NCBI RefSeq assembly: GCF_900102815.1
Contig: NZ_FNGF01000002.1
Span: 372,001 to 436,000 of the forward strand
Length of the DNA stretch: 64,000 bases
Direction of reading: 5' to 3'
DNA from: Glycomyces sambucus
GTDB lineage: Bacteria; Actinomycetota; Actinomycetes; Mycobacteriales; Micromonosporaceae
Made by a program: the position numbers and the translations under genes. Below, piece after piece: positions 31,825-41,257 of this stretch (its first letter is position 1; each line of letters opens with the position of its first letter). A model generated the notes under the pieces. That model did no database searches. It had not been told where the DNA came from and worked only from the letters and a program-made list of their open reading frames with translations.

Positions 31825-32945
31825 TCCCCGCGAAGGTGACCGCCGCGGTCGCCGCCCTCGACGGGCCCGCCAGCGCGTGGCTGTACGACCCCGGCGTCTT
31901 CGGCGAGCGCCTGGCGTCGGTGCGGGCGGCGATGCCCGCGTGGACCGTGCTGTACGCGATGAAGGCGTGCGCGAACCCCGCGATCGTGGCCGCGGCCGCG
32001 CGGGACGCGGACGGGATCGAGTGCGCCTCCGGCGGCGAACTCGCCGCCGCGCGGGCCGCGGGGGCGCGGCGCCTGGCGTTCTCGGGCCCGGCGAAGACCC
32101 CCGCCGACCTCGCCGCCGCCGCGGCGTGCGACACGCCGCTGTGCGTGCACGTCGAGAGCGTGCGCGAGCTGGCGCCCCTGGCGGCGGGCGGGTTCGCGGG
32201 CCCGGTGGCGGTGCGCGTCAACCGCGGGCGCGCGCTGCCGGGGAGCCACCAGATGACGGGGGCGCCCACGCCGTTCGGCATGGACGAACCGGCCGCGCTC
32301 GCCGCCGTCGACCGGGCCCTGGAACTGGGGTTGGACGTGGCGGGGTTCCACCTGCACGCGGTCTCGAACTGCCTGGACGCCCCCGCCTACGCCGCGCACG
32401 TCGCCGACGCCCTCGCATGGGCGCGGCGGGCGGCGGCGGGCCGGTTCGCGCTGCGGTACGTGAACGTGGGCGGGGGCCTGGGCGCGGACCCGCGGGGGGA
32501 CGTGATCGACCTCGGCGCGCTCGCGGGCGCCCTCGCCGGGGTGTCGGCGCCGGGGGTGGAGCTGGTGATCGAGCCGGGCCGGTACCTGGCGGCGCCGGCG
32601 GGCTGGTACGCGGCCGAGGTCGTGGACGTGAAGACCGTGGCGGGGCAGGCGTTCGCGGTGGTGCGCGGGGGCACGCACCACTTCCGGCTGCCCGCCGCGT
32701 GGGGGTACTCGCACCCGTTCGAGGTGGTCCCGGGCCCGCGCACCGGACCCGTCCTGTCCGATGCGGAGGTGCGGGTGTGCGGGGAGCTGTGCACGCCCCG
32801 CGACGTCCTCAACGCCGGGCAGCACGTCGCGGCGATCGGGGCCGGGGACCGGCTCGTGTTCGCGAACGCCGGCGCCTACGGTTGGGAGATCTCGCACGAC
32901 CGGTTCCTGGGCCATCCGGGCCCTGACTTGGTCGTCATCGACTGA
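31821..32945 (+). CDS. PLP-dependent decarboxylase, fold type III (LysA/SbnH-like), 374 aa
   Basis: Alanine-racemase-fold decarboxylase: the PLP lysine is Lys48 in VLYAMKACANP. Further landmarks: CASGGELAAA, FSGPAKT, the HLHAVSN active-site segment, GGGLGADP binding the PLP phosphate, EPGRYL, and CGELCTPRDVL with the second-subunit Cys. Such enzymes act on diaminopimelate, ornithine or, in staphyloferrin B synthesis (SbnH), on a citryl-amino acid intermediate. Its position behind two NIS synthetases suggests it provides a diamine or decarboxylates an intermediate. Start is GTG 31821. Confidence 0.87.
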   Translation: MIPAKVTAAVAALDGPASAWLYDPGVFGERLASVRAAMPAWTVLYAMKACANPAIVAAAARDADGIECASGGELAAARAAGARRLAFSGPAKTPADLAAAAACDTPLCVHVESVRELAPLAAGGFAGPVAVRVNRGRALPGSHQMTGAPTPFGMDEPAALAAVDRALELGLDVAGFHLHAVSNCLDAPAYAAHVADALAWARRAAAGRFALRYVNVGGGLGADPRGDVIDLGALAGALAGVSAPGVELVIEPGRYLAAPAGWYAAEVVDVKTVAGQAFAVVRGGTHHFRLPAAWGYSHPFEVVPGPRTGPVLSDAEVRVCGELCTPRDVLNAGQHVAAIGAGDRLVFANAGAYGWEISHDRFLGHPGPDLVVID

Positions 32946-33054
32946 TCGGCCGATCCGCAAACGTTCGCCGTACGTCTACTATGAAGGGCCCGGCGTGCCC
33001 GGTCCGTCCCGACCAGGTGCGCTACCGCCTCGATCCCCCCATTGAGGAGTCCGT

Positions 33055-34215
33055 ATGCCGAATCGGCGTTTTGCCCGGCGGACCCATCGCGAAGCGGCCC
33101 GGCTCGTCGCCGCCGGCGACCACCCCGCAGCGCAGGCCGCGTTCGCCGCCGCCGCGATCGAGTACCGCGACCGCCTCGCCGGCCACCCCGGCGACCGGTC
33201 GTCCCGCGAGGACTTCGCCGACCTGCTCGCCGCCCGCGCCGCCGCCCACACCGCGGTCGGCGACTACCCGCACGCCTACGCCGCCGAGCGCGAGCGCGCC
33301 GAGGTCGCCGGGCCGCTCGGCCTGGCCGGACCGGCCCGGGCCCGCCAGCGCCTGGACCTCGCCGAGGCCGCGGTCCGCGCCGGACGGCTCCTGACGGCGG
33401 CCGTGCAGGCGGACTCGGCGCTGAACGCCCTCGACGACACCGACCCGGCCGACCCCGCGGGCGCGGGCTTCGCCGACCTCGCCGCCGCGCTGGCCCGCGC
33501 GGCGCGGGTGTTCGGGCGCGCGGCCGACCCGGACCTGGCGGTGGGCGCCGCCGACCAGGCGGCGCGGATGCTGCTGGCGGCAGGCCGCCAGGACGAGCTG
33601 CTGCGCGACAGCCTGCGCCTGGCCGCGGCCCTGCACGCCGCCTCCGGCCGGGGCGCGCACGCCCGGGGCGCGAAGGACCTGCTGGGCAAGTACTTCCCGG
33701 ACGCGGAGGCGCTGACGGCCCCGAACCTGGTGACGCTGCGCGGGGCGCTCCAGACCGCCGCGGGGATGGGGGCGTTCGCCGACGCGTCGCTCATCCGCCG
33801 CCTGTGCCCGGACCCGGCCGGGCGCGACGCCCCGCCGACGGTGTCCTCGCGGTGCGACCTGGGCCTGGCGGCGGTGGCGCTGCACGCGGCCGAGCCGGCC
33901 GTCGAGGCGCTCGCGCGCACCAGCCCCGGCGCGGCGTGGCGCATCGCCAGCGAGGTCCACTACCTGCTGGCGGCGGCCGACCGGCACGGGGAGCGGAACC
34001 TGCACGTGAACTTCCGCGACCACGGCCCGGTGTGGGTGGCGATGCTCATGGCGCTGGCGGTGGACGGCAAGCGGGGCCCGCTCATGGCCGATCTGGCGCT
34101 GGTGCTGTCGGGGCTGTGCGACCGGCTCCACACGCGGCATGCGGCGCCGGAGTACGAGCCGCTGATCCGGGCGGCGCAGCGGTTCATCGCGATGCACCGG
34201 GACGGCGAGCGGTGA
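33055..34215 (+). CDS. TPR-like helical repeat protein of unknown function, 386 aa
   Basis: All-helical protein made of ~34-residue Ala-rich repeats (e.g. AARLVAAGDHPAAQAAFAAAAIEYRDRLAGHP) resembling tetratricopeptides. No catalytic motif or membrane segment. The C-terminal ~60 residues (LHVNFRDHGPVWVAML...) are less repetitive. A good site (gaggag) precedes the ATG. Its stop overlaps the PhzF-like start (GTGA), so the two are coupled. It could be a scaffold or sensor; nothing more can be said. Confidence 0.65.
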   Translation: MPNRRFARRTHREAARLVAAGDHPAAQAAFAAAAIEYRDRLAGHPGDRSSREDFADLLAARAAAHTAVGDYPHAYAAERERAEVAGPLGLAGPARARQRLDLAEAAVRAGRLLTAAVQADSALNALDDTDPADPAGAGFADLAAALARAARVFGRAADPDLAVGAADQAARMLLAAGRQDELLRDSLRLAAALHAASGRGAHARGAKDLLGKYFPDAEALTAPNLVTLRGALQTAAGMGAFADASLIRRLCPDPAGRDAPPTVSSRCDLGLAAVALHAAEPAVEALARTSPGAAWRIASEVHYLLAAADRHGERNLHVNFRDHGPVWVAMLMALAVDGKRGPLMADLALVLSGLCDRLHTRHAAPEYEPLIRAAQRFIAMHRDGER

Positions 34216-35090
34216 GGGCGGTGGTGGTGGCCGCGTGCTGGCGGGGCGAGCCGGGCACGGGCTCCCCGACGGTGGTCGTCGACGATGCGGGCCTGTCGGA
34301 CGAGGAACGGGCGCGGGTCCCGGGGGACACGGGGGTGTCGCACGCGGTGTTCGCGGACCGGTCGGGTCCGGTGGTGCGGCTGCGGTTCTTCACTGCGGCC
34401 GGGGAGCTCCCGGCGTGCGGGCACGGCACCCTCGCGGCGTGCGTGGCGCTGGAGGCGTGGGAGCACCGGGCCGGGCGTGACACGGATGAGTGGCGGTTCG
34501 CGGCGGGCGGGCGCGAGTTCTCGGGCGGTATGACCCCGGAGGGCGCGTGGTTCTCTGCGGGGGTCGTGCGCCACCGCGTGCCCGCGGACGCGGGACCGGT
34601 CCTCGATGCGCTGGGCGCGGTCCCGGCGGGGCCGGTGTACGCGGCGGGGACGGCGCGCGAGCGGCTGCTGGTGCCGGTCGCCCCTGACGCGCTGGGGCCG
34701 CTGGCGCCGGACGCGGGGGTCCTGGCGGCGGCGTGCGACGCGGCGGGCCTCCTGGGCTGCTTCGTGTACGCGCCGAGCCGTGCGCGCTGGTTCGACGCGC
34801 GGATGTTCGCGCCTTCGATCGGGGTCCCCGAGGACGCGGCGAACGCGAACTCGGTCGCGGCCCTCGCGGGCGTCCTCGCGCAGGACGGCCCGCTCAGGCT
34901 GGTGGTGTCGATGGGCGGGAGCCTCGGGTCGCCGTCGCGGATCAGGGCCGAGGGGTTCCCTGCCGGCGACGGGTCGGCGCGGGTGCGCCTCTCGGCCCGG
35001 ATGGGCCCGGCCCGCGACCTCGTCTCGGGCTTCAGCGTTCGGGGCCGAACCAGCCGGGGGCGTCGAGGCGCCAGATCTCGCCGGGGGTGA
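34212..35090 (+). CDS. PhzF-family isomerase-like protein lacking the usual catalytic Glu, 292 aa
   Basis: Two-lobed diaminopimelate-epimerase-like fold of the PhzF family: FTAAGELPACGHGTLAA in lobe 1, RWFDARMFAPSIGVPEDAANANS in lobe 2. In characterised PhzF the acid/base Glu lies in an S-E-T-x-F segment; here the corresponding stretch is VSHAVF, with His44 in place of Glu. Activity may be lost or changed. No phenazine genes are nearby. The last ~20 residues overlap the convergent MarR gene by 59 bases and look like a run-on. GTG start overlaps the preceding stop. Confidence 0.75.
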   Translation: MRAVVVAACWRGEPGTGSPTVVVDDAGLSDEERARVPGDTGVSHAVFADRSGPVVRLRFFTAAGELPACGHGTLAACVALEAWEHRAGRDTDEWRFAAGGREFSGGMTPEGAWFSAGVVRHRVPADAGPVLDALGAVPAGPVYAAGTARERLLVPVAPDALGPLAPDAGVLAAACDAAGLLGCFVYAPSRARWFDARMFAPSIGVPEDAANANSVAALAGVLAQDGPLRLVVSMGGSLGSPSRIRAEGFPAGDGSARVRLSARMGPARDLVSGFSVRGRTSRGRRGARSRRG

Positions 35091-35505
35091 GGTCGGCGAG
35101 GTCGGCTTCGAGCCGTTCGAGGCGGTCAGGGCCGAGGGTGTCGGCCCATTGGGCGCGCACGCGCGCGAAGGTGCGGGCGGAGCGGTCGAGGACGTCGCGG
35201 CCGGCGTCGGTCAGGCGCACGGCCTTGCGGCGGGCGTCGTGCGGGTCGGGGGCGCGTTCGACGTAGCCCTGCCGCTCCAGGGCGGCGATGGTCTTCCCGG
35301 CGGCCTGCTTGGAGACCCCCAGGCGCGCGCCGAGTTCGACGGCGGTGGTCCCGCGGGTGCCGATGGCCTGGAAGACGAAGCCGTGCATGGGCCGCAGGTG
35401 CTCGTGGCCGGCGCGGGCGAGGTCGTCGTGGACGGCGTCGACGGCGGCGCGGAAGGCGGCGAAGAGGCGCAGCGGGAGCTCGTGTCCGGGGGCCGACTCA
35501 CCCAT
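35032..35505 (-). CDS. MarR-family transcriptional regulator, 157 aa
   Basis: MarR winged helix: MHGFVFQAIGTRGTTAVELGARLGVSKQAAGKTIAALERQGYVERAPDPHDARRKAVRLT. I start at the ATG at 35505; a TTG at 35514 would add three residues. It is divergent from a cupin gene, and the 59-base gap contains two palindromic sites 21 bases apart. Autorepression and control of the cupin are therefore likely. Confidence 0.88.
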   Translation of the reverse strand: MGESAPGHELPLRLFAAFRAAVDAVHDDLARAGHEHLRPMHGFVFQAIGTRGTTAVELGARLGVSKQAAGKTIAALERQGYVERAPDPHDARRKAVRLTDAGRDVLDRSARTFARVRAQWADTLGPDRLERLEADLADLTPGEIWRLDAPGWFGPER

Positions 35506-35510
35506 GATCG

Positions 35511-35545
35511 ACAACCAGGTTTACTATATGGGCAACCATGTTGTC
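35511..35545. promoter_or_regulatory. Two MarR operator half-palindromes and divergent promoter
   Basis: Site 1 aacc-a-ggtt (35513-35521) and site 2 caac-cat-gttg (35533-35543), centres 21 bases apart (two turns). A TACTAT -10-like hexamer at 35522-35527 lies between them. The arrangement fits cooperative binding of the divergent MarR protein over both promoters. Confidence 0.7.
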
Positions 35546-35564
35546 CATTCTAGGAGACGCCCCT

Positions 35565-35987
35565 ATGCGCATCGTCCGCAGTACCGAGACCCGCCGCACC
35601 GCCACCCCCGCGGCGGTCATGACCACCCTCGCCTCCCCGACCCTCGGGGACGCCCCGTTCCCGCTGTGGCGCGTCGAGGCCGCCCCCGGCACCGCCGGGC
35701 CCCTCCACCGCGTCGACGCGCCGCAAATCTGGACCCTCACCGCCGGCACCGTCACGGTCGAAGAAGGCGCGGTGGAAGGAGACACGGTCGAAGGAGGTGC
35801 GGCCGAGACCGGCGGTGAGGCCACCGAGCTCGCGGCCGGGGACACGCTCGTCATCCCCGCCGGGCAGGACCGGCGCTTCACGCCCGGCCCGGCGGGGTTC
35901 ACGGCGATCGTGGCCGGCCCGGCCGGGATGCGCGCCGCCGTGCCCGCGGCCCCCGATCAGCTCGTCGACCTCGCCTGGGCCGCTTAG
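35565..35987 (+). CDS. Cupin-domain protein, 140 aa
   Basis: A small single cupin: LWRVEAAPGTAGPLHRVDAPQIWTLTAGTVTV is motif 1 with reduced metal ligands (His then Gln/Trp), and LAAGDTLVIPAGQDRRF is motif 2. An acidic Val/Glu/Gly insertion (about residues 62-82) separates the strands. Metal binding may be incomplete. taggag at 35551-35556 precedes the ATG. The gene is probably repressed by the divergent MarR. It converges on the prenyltransferase gene with a 4-base overlap. Confidence 0.82.
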   Translation: MRIVRSTETRRTATPAAVMTTLASPTLGDAPFPLWRVEAAPGTAGPLHRVDAPQIWTLTAGTVTVEEGAVEGDTVEGGAAETGGEATELAAGDTLVIPAGQDRRFTPGPAGFTAIVAGPAGMRAAVPAAPDQLVDLAWAA

Positions 35988-36754
35988 GCGGCGAGGCGGG
36001 TGCGGCGCCGGTGCGCGTAGTCGCGCAGGGCCCGCAGGAAGTCGACGCGGCGGAACCCGGGCCAGTACACGTCGCAGAAGTACAGCTCCGCGCCCGCCGA
36101 CTGCCACAGCAGGAAGCTGGAGAGTCGCCGCTCCCCGGAGGTGCGGATGATGAGGTCGGCGGCCGGCAGGTCCGGGGTGTACCGGTGGGCGTCGATGTCG
36201 GCCTCGCGCAGCCGGCCGGCGAGGTCGGTGATGCCGGTGCCGCGGGCGGCCTCGTGCGCGAGGAGTCCGCGGACGGCGTCGACGATCTCGGCCTGCCCGT
36301 CGTACCCGATCGCGACGGTCAGGTGCGCCCCGGTCCGGTGCGCCGTGGCCGCCGCCGCGGCCTCCAGGGCCAGCGCGGTGGCCTCGGGGAGGGTGTCGAG
36401 GCGCCCGGCCAGGTGCAGCCGCCACGGGCTGCCCGCCTCGCGCAGGCGCCGGGCGACGATGTCCTCGACCACGGCCAGGAGGTGGGCGACCTCGCCCCCG
36501 CCGCGCTTGGCGAGGTTGTCGGCGGAGGCGACGTACACCGAGACGTGGGCGATGCCGAGCCCGTGGCACCACTCCAGGAGGTCGGCGAGGTGCTCGGCCC
36601 CGTACCGGTGCCCGGTCCCGGGGTCGGTGAAGCCCTGGGCGCGGGCCCACCGCCGGTTGCCGTCCATGGCGACGGCGACGTGCCCGGGCAGCAGGGCGGG
36701 GTCCAGGCGCCGGGCCAGGCGCGCGGTGTAGAGCCGGTACAGGGGTGCGCGCAT
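35984..36754 (-). CDS. uppS: cis-Prenyltransferase (UppS / Z-FPP synthase family), 256 aa
   Basis: Undecaprenyl-diphosphate-synthase family: AMDGNRRWARAQG (Asp31 binds Mg-pyrophosphate), the flexible loop SADNLAKR, and the C-terminal signature LIIRTSGERRLSSFLLWQSAGAE. It condenses isopentenyl diphosphate onto an allylic primer with cis geometry. Its length and loop are like mycobacterial short-chain Z-FPP synthase as well as decaprenyl synthase, so chain length is uncertain, and a second copy of the essential UppS may exist elsewhere. The start is the ATG at 36754. Confidence 0.88.
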   Translation of the reverse strand: MRAPLYRLYTARLARRLDPALLPGHVAVAMDGNRRWARAQGFTDPGTGHRYGAEHLADLLEWCHGLGIAHVSVYVASADNLAKRGGGEVAHLLAVVEDIVARRLREAGSPWRLHLAGRLDTLPEATALALEAAAAATAHRTGAHLTVAIGYDGQAEIVDAVRGLLAHEAARGTGITDLAGRLREADIDAHRYTPDLPAADLIIRTSGERRLSSFLLWQSAGAELYFCDVYWPGFRRVDFLRALRDYAHRRRTRLAA

Positions 36755-36773
36755 GGCCCGATCCTAACGGCCC

Positions 36774-37523
36774 CTAGGGCAGTCGCTCCTGCGCGTAGGC
36801 GTCCATGGCCGCGCGCAGGTAGGCGGCGAAGCCCGCGCCGACCCGGTCGTAGGTCTCGCGGAAGCGCGGGTCGTCGGTGTAGAGCGCCGCGAGCCCGGTG
36901 TACGCCTCGCGGCCGGGCTCGGAGTCCCAGTGGCGGGCGACGAGCCGGTGGTGGTCGGCGACCACGGCCTGGACGGGCGCGTCGCCGGGTGCGTGTCCGG
37001 CGGTGCGGAGGGCGTCGAGGGCGGCGTTGACGCGGTCGAACTCGGCGGGGATCGCGCGGCGCTGCTCGGGGGTCATGTCCTGGACGACGGCCCAGGCGCG
37101 TTCGACGACGGCCTGGCCCCATCTGCGGCGGGCCTCCTCGCGGTGCCGGTCGTCGAGTCCGGTGAACCAGGTCTCGGGTGCCATGGGCGTGCCTCCTTCG
37201 AGTTGGCGGATGGTGTCGGCGACGGTGGCGGCGAGGCGGGCGAGCCGCTCCTGCTCGGCGGCGATCTCGGCCGCGTGGCGGCGCAGCGCCTGCGTCTCGT
37301 CGAGGCCGCCTTCGAGGATCTGCGCGATGGTGTCCAGGCGCAGGCCGAGGCGTTTGAGCAGGAGGATCTGCTGGAGGCGCAGGAGTTCGGGCCGGCCGTA
37401 GCGGCGCTGGCCGCCGTGGCCGGCGCCGGCGGGGGCGAGGAGGCCGATGGCGTCGTAGTGGCGCAGGGTGCGCGCGGTGACGCCGGTCAGCTTGACCACG
37501 TGCGCGGTCGTCCAGGTGTCCAT
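36774..37523 (-). CDS. MerR-family regulator with TipAS-like domain, 249 aa
   Basis: N-terminal MerR HTH and wing: WTTAHVVKLTGVTARTLRHYDAIGLLAPAGAGHGGQRRY. A long dimerisation helix (about 75-110) follows, then an all-helical C-terminal domain of ~130 residues (TWFTGLDDRHREEARRRWGQ..., YTDDPRFRETYDRVGAGFAAYL) typical of TipA-class drug recognition (TipAS). TipA proteins activate their own promoter on binding thiopeptides or other ligands. A TGACG/CGTCA palindrome lies in its promoter. No effector gene is adjacent. Confidence 0.88.
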   Translation of the reverse strand: MDTWTTAHVVKLTGVTARTLRHYDAIGLLAPAGAGHGGQRRYGRPELLRLQQILLLKRLGLRLDTIAQILEGGLDETQALRRHAAEIAAEQERLARLAATVADTIRQLEGGTPMAPETWFTGLDDRHREEARRRWGQAVVERAWAVVQDMTPEQRRAIPAEFDRVNAALDALRTAGHAPGDAPVQAVVADHHRLVARHWDSEPGREAYTGLAALYTDDPRFRETYDRVGAGFAAYLRAAMDAYAQERLP

Positions 37524-37561
37524 CGCCGTCCTTCCGTCGGTGCGGGTCCGACGGTATCGGC

Positions 37562-37575
37562 TGACGCCGCGTCAA
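37562..37575 (-). promoter_or_regulatory. Palindromic MerR operator and -35 of the TipA-like gene
   Basis: tgacg-ccg-cgtca (37562-37574) is a perfect palindrome whose minus-strand copy overlaps a TTGACG -35 element (37575-37570). MerR proteins bind between -35 and -10 of their own promoters, so this is a credible autoregulatory site. Confidence 0.6.
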
Positions 37576-37641
37576 CCGCAAGGAAAGAGAGACGCGGGTC
37601 ACCGTCAAGTGGCGCGACCAAGGCGCGCCCGGTTCGTTGTT

Positions 37642-37710
37642 TACATGGGGCGGCATTGACCCACTCACGTGGGGCGGATTTCCCCTGGGGTCTCCCCGCT
37701 CACGCGGGGC
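37642..37710. repeat. Degenerate CRISPR-repeat-like hairpins
   Basis: ccactcacgtggggc (37661-37675) and ccgctcacgcggggc (37696-37710) share 13 of 15 bases and both form hairpins. tacatggggcggc at 37642 partly matches the first. The second, with its flank tctccccgctcacgcgggg, resembles the core of type I-E repeats, but spacing (35 bases) and copy number do not fit an array, and no cas genes are present. Confidence 0.45.
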
Positions 37711-37721
37711 AGGAGAAAACG

Positions 37722-37751
37722 AGCGGCCCCCGGCGATCGCCGGGGGCCGCT
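37722..37751 (-). terminator. Terminator of the sdh operon
   Basis: A 30-base perfect palindrome (14-bp arms: 37722-37735 with 37738-37751), followed on the minus strand by cgttttct, a classical intrinsic terminator 15 bases after the sdhB stop. Confidence 0.88.
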
Positions 37752-37766
37752 TTCTCGCTTCCATTG

Positions 37767-38509
37767 CTAGGCGGCGCGGACGGCGGCCTTGCGGAAGTCG
37801 CGGTTGAGGCGGCCGATGACGTCGAGGCCGATCTCCTTGGGGCAGGCGGCGGCGCATTCGCCGGTGTTGGTGCACCCGCCGAAGCCGGCCTCGTCGTGGG
37901 CGGCGACCATGCCGAGGACGCGGGTGCGCCGTTCGGGCTGGCCCTGCGGGACCAGGCCGAGGTGGGCGACCTTCGCGGCCATGAACAGCATCCCCGACCC
38001 GTTGGGGCAGGCCGCGACGCAGGCCCCGCAGCCGATGCAGGCGGCGGCCGAGAACGCGGCGTCGGCGTCCTCCTTGGGGATCGGGGCGGCATGCGCGTCG
38101 GGCGCGGTCCCGGTCGGCGCGGAGATGTACCCGCCGGCCTGGATGATCCGGTCGAACGCGGAGCGGTCGACGACGAGGTCCTTGATGACCGGGAACGCCC
38201 CGGCCCGCCAGGGCTCGACGTCGATGGAGTCGCCGTCCTTGAACTTGCGCATGTGGAGCTGGCAGGTGGTGGTGGCGCCCTGGGGGCCGTGCGGCTGGCC
38301 GTCGATGACCAGCGAGCAGGACCCGCAGATGCCCTCGCGGCAGTCGTGGTCGAACGCGACGGGGTCGCCGCCCTCGGCGATGAGCCGCTCGTTGAGGACG
38401 TCGAGCATCTCCAGGAAGGAGGCGTCCTCGGAGACGTCGTCGAGTTCGTAGGCGACCATCCGGCCCTTGGCGTCGGCGTCGCTCTGGCGCCAGATTCGCA
38501 GCTTGAGTT

Positions 38510-38513
<4 letters not shown>
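37767..38513 (-). CDS. sdhB: Succinate dehydrogenase iron-sulfur subunit, 248 aa
   Basis: Three cluster-binding Cys groups are visible: [16 protein letters not shown] for [2Fe-2S], [14 protein letters not shown] and [15 protein letters not shown] for the [4Fe-4S] and third cluster. It passes electrons from SdhA to the membrane subunit. Start is GTG at 38513, overlapping the sdhA stop by four bases (GTGA). The operon order sdhC-sdhA-sdhB and the long SdhA are those of the mycobacterial Sdh1 type. Confidence 0.94.
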
Positions 38514-40447
<1,934 letters not shown>

Positions 40448-40448
40448 A

Positions 40449-41186
40449 TCACTCCACCAGTCCGAACGTGACCGACAGGGGCACGATCGCGAACCCCACG
40501 ACGATGACCACGGCGACCGCGAGCGCGGTCGCCTGCGTGCGCTTGCGCCACTTCGTCCCCGGCCCGGCGATCGTCTGCACCGCCGACCAGACCCCGTGCC
40601 GCAGATGGAACCCCAGGGCCACCAGCGCCAGCAGGTAGAACACCGTCACCGGCCACCGCGACGGGTCGAACGTCGCCACCACGGCCCCGTAGGCGTCGTG
40701 GACGTCCTTGACCGGGTTCACCGTCCGCCACGTCAGGTCCAGCAGGTGCCACACCACGAAGAGGATGATGACGATCCCGCCCAGGCGCATCGTCAGATAC
40801 GCGTTCGGGGACTCGCCCTTGGCCTGCTGCCGGTGCGCGTACTTGACCGGCCGCGCGTGGTGCGAGCGCACCGACAGCACGATCCCGGTCCACAGGTGCA
40901 CCGCGATCGAGGCCACCAGGCCGATCCGCAGCACCCACAGCAGGCTCTCGTGCGGCAGCAGCGGCTCCCCGAACGAGCGCAGGCCCGCCGCGTAGGCGTT
41001 CATCTCCTCCCGGCCCTCGAACACGTGGAGGTTCCCCGCCATGTGCGCGATGATGAACAGCACCATCAGGACGCCCGAGACGGCCATGGCGATCTTCAAG
41101 CCGATGTTCGACCGCCACGGCCCCACGGGCTTGGGCGGGCGCTTCGCCGAAGGCGCGGCGGTGCGCGATTGCAGTTCCGTAGACAC
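40449..41186 (-). CDS. sdhC: Succinate dehydrogenase cytochrome b / membrane subunit, 245 aa
   Basis: Five transmembrane segments with heme-ligand candidates: [48 protein letters not shown] and [16 protein letters not shown] single large membrane subunit (fused type) replaces separate SdhC/SdhD; this type exchanges electrons with menaquinone. It heads the operon and diverges from a LysR gene 71 bases away, the probable regulator. Confidence 0.93.
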   Translation of the reverse strand: MSTELQSRTAAPSAKRPPKPVGPWRSNIGLKIAMAVSGVLMVLFIIAHMAGNLHVFEGREEMNAYAAGLRSFGEPLLPHESLLWVLRIGLVASIAVHLWTGIVLSVRSHHARPVKYAHRQQAKGESPNAYLTMRLGGIVIILFVVWHLLDLTWRTVNPVKDVHDAYGAVVATFDPSRWPVTVFYLLALVALGFHLRHGVWSAVQTIAGPGTKWRKRTQATALAVAVVIVVGFAIVPLSVTFGLVE

Positions 41187-41225
41187 GACCGGATGCTAGA
41201 CGCGACCGGGCTCACCGGTCCAATT

Positions 41226-41247
41226 CATGGCACCACCCCGAACCATG
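41226..41247. promoter_or_regulatory. LysR-type inverted repeat between sdhC and lysR
   Basis: catgg (41226-41230) and ccatg (41243-41247) flank 12 bases in the 71-base divergent gap. This is the size and place expected for a LysR recognition site. The evidence is the symmetry and location only. Confidence 0.45.
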
Positions 41248-41257
41248 CCGATACGTT

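Noticed and set aside
37642..37760. A true CRISPR array
   Set aside because: Only two hairpins 35 bases apart, unequal sequence, no spacers of constant size and no cas genes in the window.
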